From positions 1-36,959 of the forward strand of contig JAQGNJ010000111.1 of the NCBI GenBank assembly GCA_028291885.1: a stretch of 36,959 nucleotides of DNA, read 5' to 3'. A model generated the notes under the pieces. That model was not told the origin of the DNA. It saw only the letters and a program-made list of their open reading frames with translations, and did not search any database. This stretch comes from Ramlibacter sp. Its GTDB lineage: Bacteria; Pseudomonadota; Gammaproteobacteria; Burkholderiales; Burkholderiaceae_C. This document shows, piece by piece, positions 1-8,795 of this stretch. Positions within the stretch are counted from its first letter, which is position 1; every line of letters starts with the position of its first letter. A program made the position numbers and the translations under genes.

Positions 1-684
1 CGGGCGCTCGACGCCGCCGTGTTCATGATCTTCTCCAACAACGGCGAGCGCTGCACGGCGGGCAGCCGCATCCTGGTGCAGAAGTCGATCTACGCGGGCT
101 TCGTGCAGAAGTTCGTTGCGCGGGCCAGGAAGATCACGGTCGGCGATCCGCTGGACGAGAAGACCATCGTCGGGCCGATGATCTCGCAGGCCCACTTGGC
201 CAAGGTGCGCAGCTACATCGAACTCGGACCGAAGGAAGGCGCGACGCTGCTGTGCGGCGGCCTCGACGCGCCGCTGCTGCCGGACCGGGTGAAGAAGGGC
301 AACTACGTGATGCCGACCGTCTTCGCCGACGTCGACAACCGAATGCAGATCGCACAGGACGAGATCTTCGGGCCGGTCGCCTGCCTGATCCCGTTCAACG
401 ACGAGGCCGACGCGATCCGCCTGGCCAATGACATCCAGTACGGCCTGTCCAGCTACGTCTGGACCGAGAACATCGGCAAGGCGCATCGCGTCGCCGCCGC
501 CGTCGAGGCCGGCATGTGCTTCGTCAACAGCCAGAACGTGCGCGACCTGCGCCAGCCCTTCGGCGGCACCAAGGCTTCGGGCACCGGTCGCGAAGGCGGC
601 ACCTGGAGCTACGAGGTGTTCTGCGAGCCGAAGAATGTCGCCGTGTCGCTGGGCTCGCATCACATCCCCCATTGGGGAGTCTGA
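1..684 (+). CDS. hpaE: 5-carboxymethyl-2-hydroxymuconate semialdehyde dehydrogenase (HpaE type), 3' part
   Basis: This is the C-terminal 227 residues of an NAD(P)-dependent aldehyde dehydrogenase; the 5' end lies outside the window. The catalytic-cysteine motif NNGERCTAGSR is seen near the left edge, followed by EIFGPVACLIPF (the conserved Glu-Phe-Gly-Pro strand) and the C-terminal block NVRDLRQPFGGTKASG with GREGG. The terminal NVRDLR...PFGG block and the HHIPHWG tail are like HpaE, which oxidises the ring-cleavage semialdehyde of homoprotocatechuate to the dicarboxylate. The next genes encode a ring-cleavage dioxygenase, HpaF and HpaH, which supports this role. The true substrate depends on what the LigA/LigB enzyme cleaves; a 2-hydroxymuconic semialdehyde dehydrogenase is the main alternative. 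Family assignment is secure, substrate is inferred. Confidence 0.85.
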   Translation, partial: RALDAAVFMIFSNNGERCTAGSRILVQKSIYAGFVQKFVARARKITVGDPLDEKTIVGPMISQAHLAKVRSYIELGPKEGATLLCGGLDAPLLPDRVKKGNYVMPTVFADVDNRMQIAQDEIFGPVACLIPFNDEADAIRLANDIQYGLSSYVWTENIGKAHRVAAAVEAGMCFVNSQNVRDLRQPFGGTKASGTGREGGTWSYEVFCEPKNVAVSLGSHHIPHWGV

Positions 685-690
685 GGTCGC

Positions 691-1017
691 ATGAGCCTGT
701 ACGCAACGCAGAAATTCCTCTACGACCTGAACCGCGACGCCGCGATGCAGCGGCGTTACCGCGAGGACAAGCAGGCGCTGCTGGCCGGCTACGACCTCGA
801 CGACGAGGAGCGCGAGGCGATCCGCGATGGCGACGTCGGCAAACTCTACGTGCTGGGATGCAACGGCCAGCTGCTGATGCACTTCGCGCCGCTGCTGGGC
901 ATCGCCTGGGCCGACTATCTGGAAGCGATGCGCGAAGGCGTGCGCAAGTACGGGCCCGTGCGCGCCGGCATCTATGCGATGACGACGGGCACCGACGAGA
1001 AAGTGGCGGGAGTCTAG
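691..1017 (+). CDS. LigA-type small (alpha) subunit of a class III extradiol ring-cleavage dioxygenase
   Basis: This 108-residue protein matches the LigA family: a small all-helical subunit that caps the active site of LigB-type class III extradiol dioxygenases such as protocatechuate 4,5-dioxygenase. The N-terminal MSLYATQKFLYDLNRD segment, the central helix with DLDDEEREAI and the GNGQ-like CNGQLLMHFAPLLGI segment are typical. It starts 6 bases after the dehydrogenase stop and ends 2 bases before the large subunit gene, so the two subunits are almost certainly co-translated. It has no catalytic residues of its own. Family is confident; the aromatic substrate cannot be told from sequence alone. 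Confidence 0.8.
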   Translation: MSLYATQKFLYDLNRDAAMQRRYREDKQALLAGYDLDDEEREAIRDGDVGKLYVLGCNGQLLMHFAPLLGIAWADYLEAMREGVRKYGPVRAGIYAMTTGTDEKVAGV

Positions 1018-1019
1018 CC

Positions 1020-1838
1020 ATGCCACTCGTCTTCGCGGGAGTCTGCAGCCATGCGCCAGGCATCACCGGCCGCGCGCACCTGGCCGACGCGGCCATCAAG
1101 GACGAATTCCACAGGCAGTTCCACCGCATGGGAGAACAGCTGCGGGCCGCCAAGCCCGACGCGGTGATCGTCGTCGCCGCCGAGCACTTCGCCAATTTCT
1201 TCATGAACAACATGCCGGCGTATGCGATTGGCATGGCGGACCACTACGAGGGCCCGATCGAGGACCCGAAGTGGCTGGGCATCGAGAAGCGCCGCATCCC
1301 GGGCAACGCGGCGCTGTCGCAGCGGCTGATCCGCGAGGTGATGAACACCGTCGACGTCGCCTATGCCGAGGAATGGAAATTCGACCACGGCATCATGGTT
1401 CCGCTCAATTTCCTGACGCCGGACTTCGACCAGGCCATCGTCCCGGTGAACATCAATTGCCAGGGTCCGCCGCTGACGCCGCTGCACCGCGCCTGGGCCT
1501 TCGGCGAGGCGCTGCGCCGCGCCTGCGACAAGGCGCCGGAGCGCATCGCGCTGGTCGGGACCGGAGGCATCTCGCATTGGCCGGCAACGCCCGATTCGGG
1601 CAAGGTCAACGAGGCCTGGGACCGCGAGTTCCTGGACCGCTGGTGCCGCAACGACAGGGACGCGATGCTGTCGTACACCGACGAAGCGACGTACCGCGAA
1701 GCCGGCCAGGGCGGCTTCGAGATCCGCACCTTCGTGGCGGTGGCGGCGGCGGCGCGGGGCCGCGGCGAGGTGCTTCACTTCAAGCCCATCCCGATCTTCG
1801 CGGTGAGTTGCACCGCCGCCACCATGTCCGTGCAATAA
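1020..1838 (+). CDS. LigB-type catalytic (beta) subunit of a class III extradiol dioxygenase
   Basis: This 272-residue protein belongs to the LigB superfamily of Fe(II) extradiol dioxygenases, which open catechol-type rings next to the hydroxyls. The candidate iron ligands are all present: H11 in SHAPG, H56 in AAEHFANFF and E234 in GGFEIRTF, matching the His-His-Glu set of LigB. H186 in GGISHWP matches the catalytic His, and H123 lies in FDHG. The ATG used follows the LigA stop by two bases; the open frame reaches further upstream but would overlap two genes. It clearly differs from the E. coli-type single-subunit HpaD, yet HpaF- and HpaH-like genes follow directly. The substrate could therefore be homoprotocatechuate, protocatechuate, gallate or another catechol acid. 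Confidence 0.85.
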   Translation: MPLVFAGVCSHAPGITGRAHLADAAIKDEFHRQFHRMGEQLRAAKPDAVIVVAAEHFANFFMNNMPAYAIGMADHYEGPIEDPKWLGIEKRRIPGNAALSQRLIREVMNTVDVAYAEEWKFDHGIMVPLNFLTPDFDQAIVPVNINCQGPPLTPLHRAWAFGEALRRACDKAPERIALVGTGGISHWPATPDSGKVNEAWDREFLDRWCRNDRDAMLSYTDEATYREAGQGGFEIRTFVAVAAAARGRGEVLHFKPIPIFAVSCTAATMSVQ

Positions 1839-1848
1839 GGAGCAAGCC

Positions 1849-2250
1849 ATGCCGCACGTCGTCGTCCAGTACACCGCCAATCTCGAGCCGCTGGTGGACA
1901 TGTCCGCCCTGTGCAAGGAGATGGCGACCACGTTGGTGGCGCAGAAGGACCAAGGCAAGCCGGTCTTCCCGCCCGGCGGCACGCGCGTGCTGGCCTACCC
2001 GGCGCAGCATTACGCGGTGGCGGACACCAGGGACGATTACGCCTTCTGCTACATCAACGTCAGGATCGCCCAGGGGCGCACCGACGCGATGAAGAAGAAG
2101 GCCGGCGATGCGCTGCTGGCCCTGGCGCAAAAGCACTTCGCCGCGGCTTTCGGCAAGGGCCACGTCGGCGTGACGATCCAGATCGACGAAGCCCCCGGCC
2201 AGGTCTACGACGCCAAGCACAGCAACCTGCATCCGCTGTTCAACAAGTGA
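1849..2250 (+). CDS. hpaF: 5-carboxymethyl-2-hydroxymuconate delta-isomerase (HpaF/CHMI family)
   Basis: This 133-residue protein is a tautomerase-fold isomerase that moves a double bond in the ring-opened dicarboxylate (5-carboxymethyl-2-hydroxymuconate to its oxo isomer). Family features visible are Pro directly after the initiator Met (the catalytic base in this superfamily), the MPHVVVQYT start, [16 protein letters not shown] and the C-terminal SNLHPLF. It is slightly longer than the roughly 126-residue E. coli protein. A clear AAGGAG ribosome binding site precedes the ATG, and the gene lies 10 bases after the dioxygenase subunit. Role as the isomerase of the meta-cleavage branch is well supported. 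Confidence 0.87.
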   Translation: MPHVVVQYTANLEPLVDMSALCKEMATTLVAQKDQGKPVFPPGGTRVLAYPAQHYAVADTRDDYAFCYINVRIAQGRTDAMKKKAGDALLALAQKHFAAAFGKGHVGVTIQIDEAPGQVYDAKHSNLHPLFNK

Positions 2251-2260
2251 GAAGTCCGCG

Positions 2261-3061
2261 ATGTTTCCAAACGACCTGATCCAGCAACTCGCCGGCGAAC
2301 TCGACGAGAGCGAAAAGAAGCGCGTCCAGGTGGAGCATTTCTCCAAGCGCTTTCCGGGCATGACGATCGACGACGGCTACGCGGTCCAGCGCGCCTGGGT
2401 CAGGATGAAGACGGACGCCGGCCGCGTCGTGCGTGGCCACAAGATCGGCCTCACCTCGCGCGCGATGCAGCAGGCCAGCCAGATCGACGAGCCGGATTTC
2501 GGCGTGCTGCTGGACGACATGTTCTTCGGGCCGGGCGACATCCCGTCCGAACGCTTCATCGTCCCGCGCGTCGAGGTGGAACTGGCCTTCGTGCTCAAAA
2601 AGAAGATCGAGGGCGGCAAGGTCAGCGTCGAGCAGGTTCTCGACGCCACCGACTACGTGACGCCGGCCATCGAGATCATCGATTCGCGCATCGAGCAGCA
2701 CGACCGCCACACCAAAGTGTTCCGCAAGGTGCAGGACACGATCAGCGACAACGCCGCCAACGCCGCGATCGTGCTCGGCGGCCGCAAGCTCAGGCCGGCC
2801 GAGGTCGACATGCCGTGGATCGGCGCCATCCTGCGGCAGAACGGCGTCGTCGAGGAGACCGGCCTGGCCGCCGGCGTGCAGGGCCATCCCGCCATCGGCG
2901 TCGCCTGGCTGGCGATGAAGCTCGCGCCCTGGGGCGAATGCCTGCAAGCCGGCGAGACCGTGCTGGCCGGCTCCTTCACCCGGCCGGCGCTGGCGAAGAA
3001 GGGCGACCTCTTCAACGCCGACTACGGCCCGCTGGGCAGCTTCGATTTCCGTTTTTCCTGA
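2261..3061 (+). CDS. hpaH: 2-oxo-hept-3-ene-1,7-dioate hydratase (HpaH family)
   Basis: This 266-residue protein belongs to the fumarylacetoacetase-like hydratase group and strongly resembles E. coli HpaH along its whole length. It adds water to the 2-oxo-hept-3-ene dioate made after the isomerase step. The divalent metal ligands of the family can be placed at E105 and E107 ([10 protein letters not shown]) and E138 (TPAIEIID). GHKIGLTS near residue 60 and GSFTRP near residue 240 are also conserved. It starts 10 bases after hpaF. The product would normally go to the HpaI aldolase, which is not seen in this window. Confidence 0.9.
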   Translation: MFPNDLIQQLAGELDESEKKRVQVEHFSKRFPGMTIDDGYAVQRAWVRMKTDAGRVVRGHKIGLTSRAMQQASQIDEPDFGVLLDDMFFGPGDIPSERFIVPRVEVELAFVLKKKIEGGKVSVEQVLDATDYVTPAIEIIDSRIEQHDRHTKVFRKVQDTISDNAANAAIVLGGRKLRPAEVDMPWIGAILRQNGVVEETGLAAGVQGHPAIGVAWLAMKLAPWGECLQAGETVLAGSFTRPALAKKGDLFNADYGPLGSFDFRFS

Positions 3062-3071
3062 GAGCGACACC

Positions 3072-4787
3072 ATGAGCGACCAAGCCAAGCGCAAGTTCCG
3101 ATCGGCCACCCTCGTCGAGGGCACCATCCGCGCGACGACGCGCAGCTTCCTGTACGCCCTGGGCCAGGACGACGACGACATCGCGCGTCCGCACATCGGC
3201 GTCTTCCACACCGGCGGCGAGATGAGCCCGTGCAATTCGAATCTGCGGGACCAGGCCCAGCACGCGAAGACCGGCATCTATGCCCACGGCGGCATGCCGC
3301 ACGAATGCCCGGTGGTCTCGGTTTCCGACGGCCTGACCATGGCGCATTCGGGCATGCGCTTTTCGCTGATCTCGCGCGAGCTGATCGCCGACAGCGTCGA
3401 GGCGTCGACCCGCGGGCACCAGTGGGACGGCATCTTCGCCATCGGCGCCTGCGACAAGAACCTGCCGGGCCTGATGATGGGCATCGTGCGCTGCAACGTG
3501 CCCGGCGTGTTCGTCCACGGCGGCTCGGCGCTGCCGGGGCAATACCAGGGACGCGACGTCAACGTCGTCAACACCTACGAGACCATCGGCAAGGTGCTGG
3601 CGGGCGACGCGACGATGGAGGAGCTCGGCGAGATGAGCCATTCCTGCCTGCCGTCAGCCGGCTCCTGCGCCGGCCAGTTCACCGCCAACACCATGGGCAT
3701 GGTGTCGGAAGCGCTGGGGCTCGCGCCGGTCGGCTCGTCGATGGTGCCGGCGGTGTTCAGCGAGCGGGCGCCGCTGATGCGCCGCGCGGCGAAAAACCTG
3801 ATGGCGGCGGTGATGGGCGAGGCCCCGCTGCCGCGCGACATCGTCACGCGCAAGGCGCTGGAAAACGCCTGCGCCGTGGTCTCGGCCACCGGCGGCTCGA
3901 CCAACAGCGCCCTGCACCTGCCGGCGATCGCGCACGAAGCCGGCATCAAGTTCCACCTCGACGACGTCGCCGAGGTCTTCGCCCGCACGCCGCTGATCGG
4001 GAACCTGAGCCCCGGCGGCAAGTACCTGGCACGCGACGTGTACTACGCCGGCGGCGCCCAGGTGATCATGCTGGAGTTGCTGCGCAAGGGCTACCTGCAC
4101 GGCGACACGCTCACCTTCACCGGCCGCACGCTGGCGCAGGAACTGGAAGGCGCGAACGAGCCGGATGGCAGGGTGGTGTTCCGCGTCGAGGATGCGCTGT
4201 CGAAAGACGGCGGGCTCGCCGTGCTCAAGGGCAATCTTTGTCCCGACGGCGCGCTGCTCAAGACCGCCGGCCTGAAGACGCTGGCGCACAGCGGCCCGGC
4301 CCGCGTCTTCGAGAACGAGGAAGAAGCGCAGGCCGCGGTGCAGAACCGCCGCTACGAAGCCGGCGACGTGATCGTGATCCGCAACGAAGGGCCGCGCGGC
4401 AGCCCCGGCATGCGCGAGATGCTCGGCCTCACGGCCCTGCTGTATGGCCAGGGGATGGGCGACAAGGTCGCGCTGCTCACCGACGGCCGCTTCTCCGGCG
4501 CGACGCGCGGCCTGTGCATCGGTTACGCCGGCCCCGAGGCCGCGGACGGCGGCCCGATCGCGGCATTGCGCAACGGCGACATGATCCACATCGACGCCCG
4601 GCCGCAAGCGCGTAGCATTGCCGTCGACCTGTCGCCCGCCGAAATCGGCGAGCGGCTCAAGAACCTGCCGCAACGCCCGGGACCGCGCGGCGGGCTTCTG
4701 GAAAAATACGCCGCGACGGTGCGCCCGAGCCACCAGGGCGCGGTCACCCATTCCGGGAACGTCGTGTGGCTGCGCGACGAGTCCTGA
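3072..4787 (+). CDS. IlvD/Edd-family dehydratase (sugar-acid or dihydroxy-acid dehydratase)
   Basis: This 571-residue protein is an iron-sulfur dehydratase of the IlvD/Edd family, which removes water from 2,3-dihydroxy acids or aldonic acids. The three cluster cysteines are present: C54 ([10 protein letters not shown]), C127 (GACDKNLPG, followed by the conserved Asp-Lys) and C199 ([14 protein letters not shown]). The C-terminal GSPGMREM and [13 protein letters not shown] motifs are intact. It is shorter than E. coli IlvD (616) or Edd (603), as many sugar-acid dehydratases are. It starts 10 bases after hpaH and is followed by a Bug binding protein. This location in a catabolic operon argues against it being the branched-chain biosynthetic enzyme, but the substrate is unknown. 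Confidence 0.85.
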   Translation: MSDQAKRKFRSATLVEGTIRATTRSFLYALGQDDDDIARPHIGVFHTGGEMSPCNSNLRDQAQHAKTGIYAHGGMPHECPVVSVSDGLTMAHSGMRFSLISRELIADSVEASTRGHQWDGIFAIGACDKNLPGLMMGIVRCNVPGVFVHGGSALPGQYQGRDVNVVNTYETIGKVLAGDATMEELGEMSHSCLPSAGSCAGQFTANTMGMVSEALGLAPVGSSMVPAVFSERAPLMRRAAKNLMAAVMGEAPLPRDIVTRKALENACAVVSATGGSTNSALHLPAIAHEAGIKFHLDDVAEVFARTPLIGNLSPGGKYLARDVYYAGGAQVIMLELLRKGYLHGDTLTFTGRTLAQELEGANEPDGRVVFRVEDALSKDGGLAVLKGNLCPDGALLKTAGLKTLAHSGPARVFENEEEAQAAVQNRRYEAGDVIVIRNEGPRGSPGMREMLGLTALLYGQGMGDKVALLTDGRFSGATRGLCIGYAGPEAADGGPIAALRNGDMIHIDARPQARSIAVDLSPAEIGERLKNLPQRPGPRGGLLEKYAATVRPSHQGAVTHSGNVVWLRDES

Positions 4788-4827
4788 TCCGCCAATTTCA
4801 GCCTTTGATCCACCGAGGAGACATTCC

Positions 4828-5817
4828 ATGAGCATTTCCCGTCGCAACGTCCTGCAGGCCGCCGGCGCCTCCGCCCTGCTCGCAGGCATCGGCCAGTCGG
4901 CCTGGGCCCAGGCCCAGTTCGAAACCGCCCGCCTGATCACCGGCTTCGCCGCCGGCGGCACGTCGGACACCACCTGCCGCCGCGTGGCCACCGGGCTTGC
5001 GCCCGGCTACGCGAAGGCCGTCGTGGTCGAAAACCGCACCGGCGCGGGCGGCCAGATCGCCGTGCAATACGTCAAGGGCCAGGCGCCGGACGGCACGACC
5101 ATCCTGCAGACGCCGACCTCGATCCTCACGATCTATCCGCATATCTACAAGAAGCTGCCGTACGAGCCGCTCGTGGACCTGACGCCGGTGACGCTGGCCT
5201 GCGTGTTCGACTTCGGCTTCGCCGTCGGGCCGGCCGTGCCGCTCAGCGTGAAGAGCGTTCCCGAGTTCCTGGCCTGGGCCAAGGCCAATCCGCTGGGCGC
5301 CAACTTCGGTTCGCCGGCTGCCGGTTCCACGCCGCACTTCATCGGCGCGCTGCTGGGCAAGAGCGCGGGCATCGACATGAAGCACGCCGCCTACCGCGGC
5401 ACACAGCCGGCGATGCTGGACCTGCTGGGCGGCAACATCTCCTCGGTCTCGGGCCCGCTCGGCGATATCACCCAGCACCTGGCGACCGGCAAGGTCCGCA
5501 TCCTCGGCGTCTCGGGCGCCAAGCGCAGCCGCTTCGCGCCGGACGTTCCGACGTTCGCGGAGCAGGGCCTGAACCAGGCCACCCACAGCGAGTGGTTCGC
5601 CTTCCTGCTGCCGGCCAAGGCCTCGCCCGAGATCGTGAACCGCCTGAACGCGGCGATGAAGCACGCGCTGGCGCAGAAGGACGTGATCGACGGCCTTTCC
5701 GGCTTCGGCCTGGAAGCGATGTCCTCGTCGCCCGCCGAACTCGCGGACCTGATCCGCAAGGACACGGCCAAGTGGGCGCCGATCGTCAAGCAGGTCGGCT
5801 TCACCGCCGAAGGCTGA
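4828..5817 (+). CDS. Bug/TctC-family tripartite tricarboxylate transporter substrate-binding protein
   Basis: This 329-residue periplasmic binding protein has an N-terminal export signal with a twin-arginine-like start (SRRNVLQAAG) and a cleavage-type end at SAWAQAQ. The Bug fold signatures are visible: GFAAGGTSDTTCR near the N terminus, VENRTGAGGQIAVQYVK, and YRGTQPAMLDLLGG near mid-protein. Such proteins bind small carboxylates or other organic acids; Burkholderiales carry many without adjacent TctA/TctB membrane genes, as here. A GAGGAG-like ribosome binding site precedes the ATG. Operon position suggests it captures the acid that feeds the surrounding pathway; this is inference. Confidence 0.88.
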   Translation: MSISRRNVLQAAGASALLAGIGQSAWAQAQFETARLITGFAAGGTSDTTCRRVATGLAPGYAKAVVVENRTGAGGQIAVQYVKGQAPDGTTILQTPTSILTIYPHIYKKLPYEPLVDLTPVTLACVFDFGFAVGPAVPLSVKSVPEFLAWAKANPLGANFGSPAAGSTPHFIGALLGKSAGIDMKHAAYRGTQPAMLDLLGGNISSVSGPLGDITQHLATGKVRILGVSGAKRSRFAPDVPTFAEQGLNQATHSEWFAFLLPAKASPEIVNRLNAAMKHALAQKDVIDGLSGFGLEAMSSSPAELADLIRKDTAKWAPIVKQVGFTAEG

Positions 5818-5839
5818 TCCGCGCGGCAAGGAGACCGTC

Positions 5840-6619
5840 ATGAGCGCCGTCCTCAAACCCGCCGCCAAGCCCGGCGTCCATCCGGACGAATGGGCGGCGC
5901 GGCTCGAACTCGCCGCCTGCTACCGCGTCTTCGCGATGCTGGGCTGGACCGAGATGATCTACAACCACATCACGCTGCGGCTGCCCGACAGCGTGACCGG
6001 TGGCCGCAAGCAGTTCCTGATCAACCCGTTCGGCCTGCACTACGGCGAGGTGACGGCCAGCAACCTGCTCAAGATCGACCTGCAGGGCAACAAGCTGGAC
6101 GACAGCCCCTGGCCGGTCAACCCGGCCGGTTTCACCGTGCATGCCGCGATCCACGAGAACGTGCCGCAGGCGCATTGCGTGATGCACACGCACACCACGT
6201 CCGGTCTCGCGGTGGCCTGTTCGCAGACCGGCCTGGCGCAGAACAATTTCTATTCGGCGCAGCTGCACGACATGGTTGCGTATCACGACTTCGAGGGCAT
6301 CACCGTGCATGCGGACGAAGCGCCGCGCCTGCTGAAGAACCTGGGCGACAAGCCGGTGATGATCCTGCGCAACCACGGCCTGCTGTCCTGGGGCAAGACC
6401 TTGCCGCTGGCGTTCGTGCGGCTGTGGACGCTGCAGCGCGCCTGCGACGTTCAGGTCGCGCAAGCGGCGCTCGGCCCGGCCCTGCCGGTCAGCGAAGCCG
6501 TGGCGCGCAAGACCACCGGCGACGCGCTGCAGTGGGACGCCCGCTTCGGCGCCGGGCAGGACGTGTTCGATGCGCTGACCCGGCAAGTCGACCGCATCGA
6601 TCCCGGCTACAGGAACTAG
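5840..6619 (+). CDS. Class II aldolase/adducin-family protein, possible non-canonical aldolase or decarboxylase
   Basis: This 259-residue protein has the class II aldolase/adducin fold. Metal-binding histidines are clear in VMHTHTTSG (H116, H118) and LRNHGLLSWG (H179). In fuculose-phosphate-type aldolases a catalytic Glu lies four residues before the conserved His of the helix preceding the HTH motif. By eye the matching stretch here reads NPAGFTVHAAIHE, with Gly or Ala at that place, so ordinary aldolase chemistry is doubtful. Some members of this superfamily are decarboxylases of dihydroxy-aromatic acids, which would fit an aromatic pathway. A GGAG ribosome binding site precedes the ATG. 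The stop codon directly abuts the start of the next gene, so the two are translationally linked. Confidence 0.82.
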   Translation: MSAVLKPAAKPGVHPDEWAARLELAACYRVFAMLGWTEMIYNHITLRLPDSVTGGRKQFLINPFGLHYGEVTASNLLKIDLQGNKLDDSPWPVNPAGFTVHAAIHENVPQAHCVMHTHTTSGLAVACSQTGLAQNNFYSAQLHDMVAYHDFEGITVHADEAPRLLKNLGDKPVMILRNHGLLSWGKTLPLAFVRLWTLQRACDVQVAQAALGPALPVSEAVARKTTGDALQWDARFGAGQDVFDALTRQVDRIDPGYRN

Positions 6620-7597
6620 ATGCTGAACAAGGTTGCAATCTACGGTGCCGGCGCCATCGGCGGCTGGATCGGCGCCAGGCTGGCGCAGGCCGGCTGCGAA
6701 GTGAGCGTGGTCGCGCGCGGTGCGACGCTGGAAGCGCTGCAGATGCATGGGCTGCGGCTGGAGGCCACACAGGTGGTTTCGGTCCCGGTCCGCTCCAGCG
6801 ACCGGCCCGCCGAACTCGGCGTGCAGGACCTGGTGGTCGTCGCCGTCAAGGCGCCGGCGATGGCCGAAGTCGCCGCGGCCATCGGTCCGCTGATCGGACC
6901 GGACACCATCGTGCTGACCGCAATGAACGGCGTGCCCTGGTGGTTCTTCGAAGGTTTCGGCGGGCGGTACGCCGGGACGCGGCTCAAGGCTGTCGATCCC
7001 GATGGAGCGATCGCGCGCGCCATCCCGGCCAGGCACATCGTCGGCTGCGTGGTGCACGCGAGCTGCTCGCTCAACGGCCCCGGCTTCGTCAAGCACAACT
7101 TCGGCAACAAGCTGATCGTGGGCGAGCCCTCGGGCGGCAAGACGCCGCGCGCCAAGGAGCTGGTGGCGCTGCTGGAGCGGGCCGGCTTCGAGACCGTGCT
7201 GTCCGACCAGATCCAGAAGGACGCCTGGTACAAGCTCTGGGGCAATATGACGGTGAACCCGGTGAGCGCGCTGACCGGCGCGACCACCGACCTGATCCTG
7301 GACGACGACCTGGTGCGCGACTTCATTTCCAGCGTGATGCTGGAAGCGCGCGAGATCGGCGGGCGCGTCGGCATCCCGATCGAGCAGTCGCCGCAAGACC
7401 GGCATGAGGTCACGCGCAAGCTCGGGGCCTTCAAGACCTCGATGCTGCAGGACGTGGAAGCCGGCAAGCCGGTGGAACTCGACGCCCTCGTCACCGTGGT
7501 CAAGGAGCTGGGCGAGCTGACGCAGGTTGCGACGCCGTTCACCGACGCCTTGCTCGGCCTGTCGCGCCTGCAGGCCCGGGTCCGCGGCCTGTACTGA
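6620..7597 (+). CDS. Ketopantoate reductase (PanE/ApbA)-family oxidoreductase
   Basis: This 325-residue protein belongs to the 2-dehydropantoate 2-reductase family, NADPH enzymes that reduce 2-oxo-hydroxy acids. The Rossmann GxGxxG motif is at residues 8-14 (YGAGAIGGWIG). The conserved middle motif MTVNPVSALTGA includes the Asn used for substrate binding. Its ATG follows the upstream stop codon without a gap and the next gene starts 5 bases after it. Position in a catabolic operon suggests reduction of a 2-oxo acid product rather than pantothenate synthesis. Both are possible, because many bacteria carry several paralogues. Confidence 0.85.
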   Translation: MLNKVAIYGAGAIGGWIGARLAQAGCEVSVVARGATLEALQMHGLRLEATQVVSVPVRSSDRPAELGVQDLVVVAVKAPAMAEVAAAIGPLIGPDTIVLTAMNGVPWWFFEGFGGRYAGTRLKAVDPDGAIARAIPARHIVGCVVHASCSLNGPGFVKHNFGNKLIVGEPSGGKTPRAKELVALLERAGFETVLSDQIQKDAWYKLWGNMTVNPVSALTGATTDLILDDDLVRDFISSVMLEAREIGGRVGIPIEQSPQDRHEVTRKLGAFKTSMLQDVEAGKPVELDALVTVVKELGELTQVATPFTDALLGLSRLQARVRGLY

Positions 7598-7602
7598 CCG
7601 CA

Positions 7603-8661
7603 ATGGCCGTCCGTATCTCCGACCTGCACGTCGCGCGCGAGGACGCGCTGCCGACGCCGCTGGCGCTGCATGAGGAGCTTGCTTGCGGCGATGCAGAGGC
7701 GGCGCTGATCGCGGACTCGCGCGACGCGATCCGGCGCATCCTGCGCGGCGAGGACGACCGGCTGCTGGTCATCGCCGGCCCCTGCTCGGTCCACGAGCCG
7801 GCATCGGCGGTGGAATACGCCGGCCGGCTGCGCGAGCTGGCGCAGCGCGAAGCCGACGCCCTCGTCGTGGTGATGCGGGTCTATTTCGAAAAGCCGCGCA
7901 CCCGCATGGGCTGGAAGGGCCTGATCTACGACCCGGGCCTGGACGGCGCCGGCGACATCGGCGCAGGCCTGCGCGCGGCTCGCAAGCTGCTGCTGGACTG
8001 CGCAAGGATCGGCTTGCCGGCGGCGTCGGAGATCCTGGACCTGGTCACGCCGCAGTACTACGCGGAGCTCCTGAGCTGGGGCGCGATCGGCGCGCGCACG
8101 GTGGAGAGTCCGCTGCACCGGCAGATGGCCTCGGCCCTGTCGGCGCCGCTGGGCTTCAAGAATTCGACCAATGGCAGTGTGGACGTGGCGATCGACGCGA
8201 TCCACGTGGCCGGCCAGCCGCACCGCTTTCCGAGCGTGTCCGCGCAGGGCCAGGCCATCGTCGTCACCACCACCGGCAATCCGGACGCCCACCTGGTGCT
8301 GCGCGGCGGCGCCGGCGGTCCCAACTACGACGCGGCGAGCGTCGCTCGCGCTGCGCAAGCGCTCGGCGCCGCGGGCCTGCCGGCGCGCCTGCTGGTCGAC
8401 TGCAGCCACGGCAACAGCGCCAAGGACTGGCGTCGCCAGCCCGAGGTCGCCGCGGACCTGGCACGGCAGGTGGCGGCGGGCTCGCGCTCCATCGCCGGCG
8501 TCCTGCTCGAAAGCCACCTGGTCGAAGGCCGCCAGGACATCGTGCGTGGCCGCGAAGGGCTGGTGTACGGCCAGAGCGTCACCGACGGCTGCATCGGCTG
8601 GGACAGCACGGTGGGATTGATCCGGCAACTGGCCGCGGCCGTGCGGACCCGGCGCGTTTGA
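7603..8661 (+). CDS. aroG: 3-deoxy-7-phosphoheptulonate (DAHP) synthase, AroG-type class I
   Basis: This 352-residue protein has the length and order of class I DAHP synthases, which condense phosphoenolpyruvate and erythrose-4-phosphate as the first step of the shikimate pathway. The metal ligands are in place: Cys in IAGPCSVHEP, His in DCSHGNSAK, Glu in LLESHLVEG and Asp in VTDGCIGW. Two normally near-invariant stretches differ: PRTTVGWKG reads PRTRMGWKG, and FKNGTDG reads FKNSTNG. It starts 5 bases after the PanE-like gene, at the end of a catabolic operon, which is unusual for a biosynthetic entry enzyme. It may be a secondary isozyme or have an altered substrate; the fold assignment is firm. 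Confidence 0.88.
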   Translation: MAVRISDLHVAREDALPTPLALHEELACGDAEAALIADSRDAIRRILRGEDDRLLVIAGPCSVHEPASAVEYAGRLRELAQREADALVVVMRVYFEKPRTRMGWKGLIYDPGLDGAGDIGAGLRAARKLLLDCARIGLPAASEILDLVTPQYYAELLSWGAIGARTVESPLHRQMASALSAPLGFKNSTNGSVDVAIDAIHVAGQPHRFPSVSAQGQAIVVTTTGNPDAHLVLRGGAGGPNYDAASVARAAQALGAAGLPARLLVDCSHGNSAKDWRRQPEVAADLARQVAAGSRSIAGVLLESHLVEGRQDIVRGREGLVYGQSVTDGCIGWDSTVGLIRQLAAAVRTRRV

Positions 8662-8795
8662 CGCTGGCACGGAACCGCCTCCAGAATGGAACCGCATCCG
8701 TTGTGGAGCGTCATGCCAAACTGCTGGCGACGTTCGACGAAAAACCGGCCAAAGCCGCCGGCGCCCATCTTTCCAGCCTCTCCTGAACAAGATCC

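Noticed and set aside
516-1019. Upstream extension of the LigB frame
   Set aside because: The extension overlaps hpaE and the LigA gene; the ATG at 1020 gives the family-typical start.
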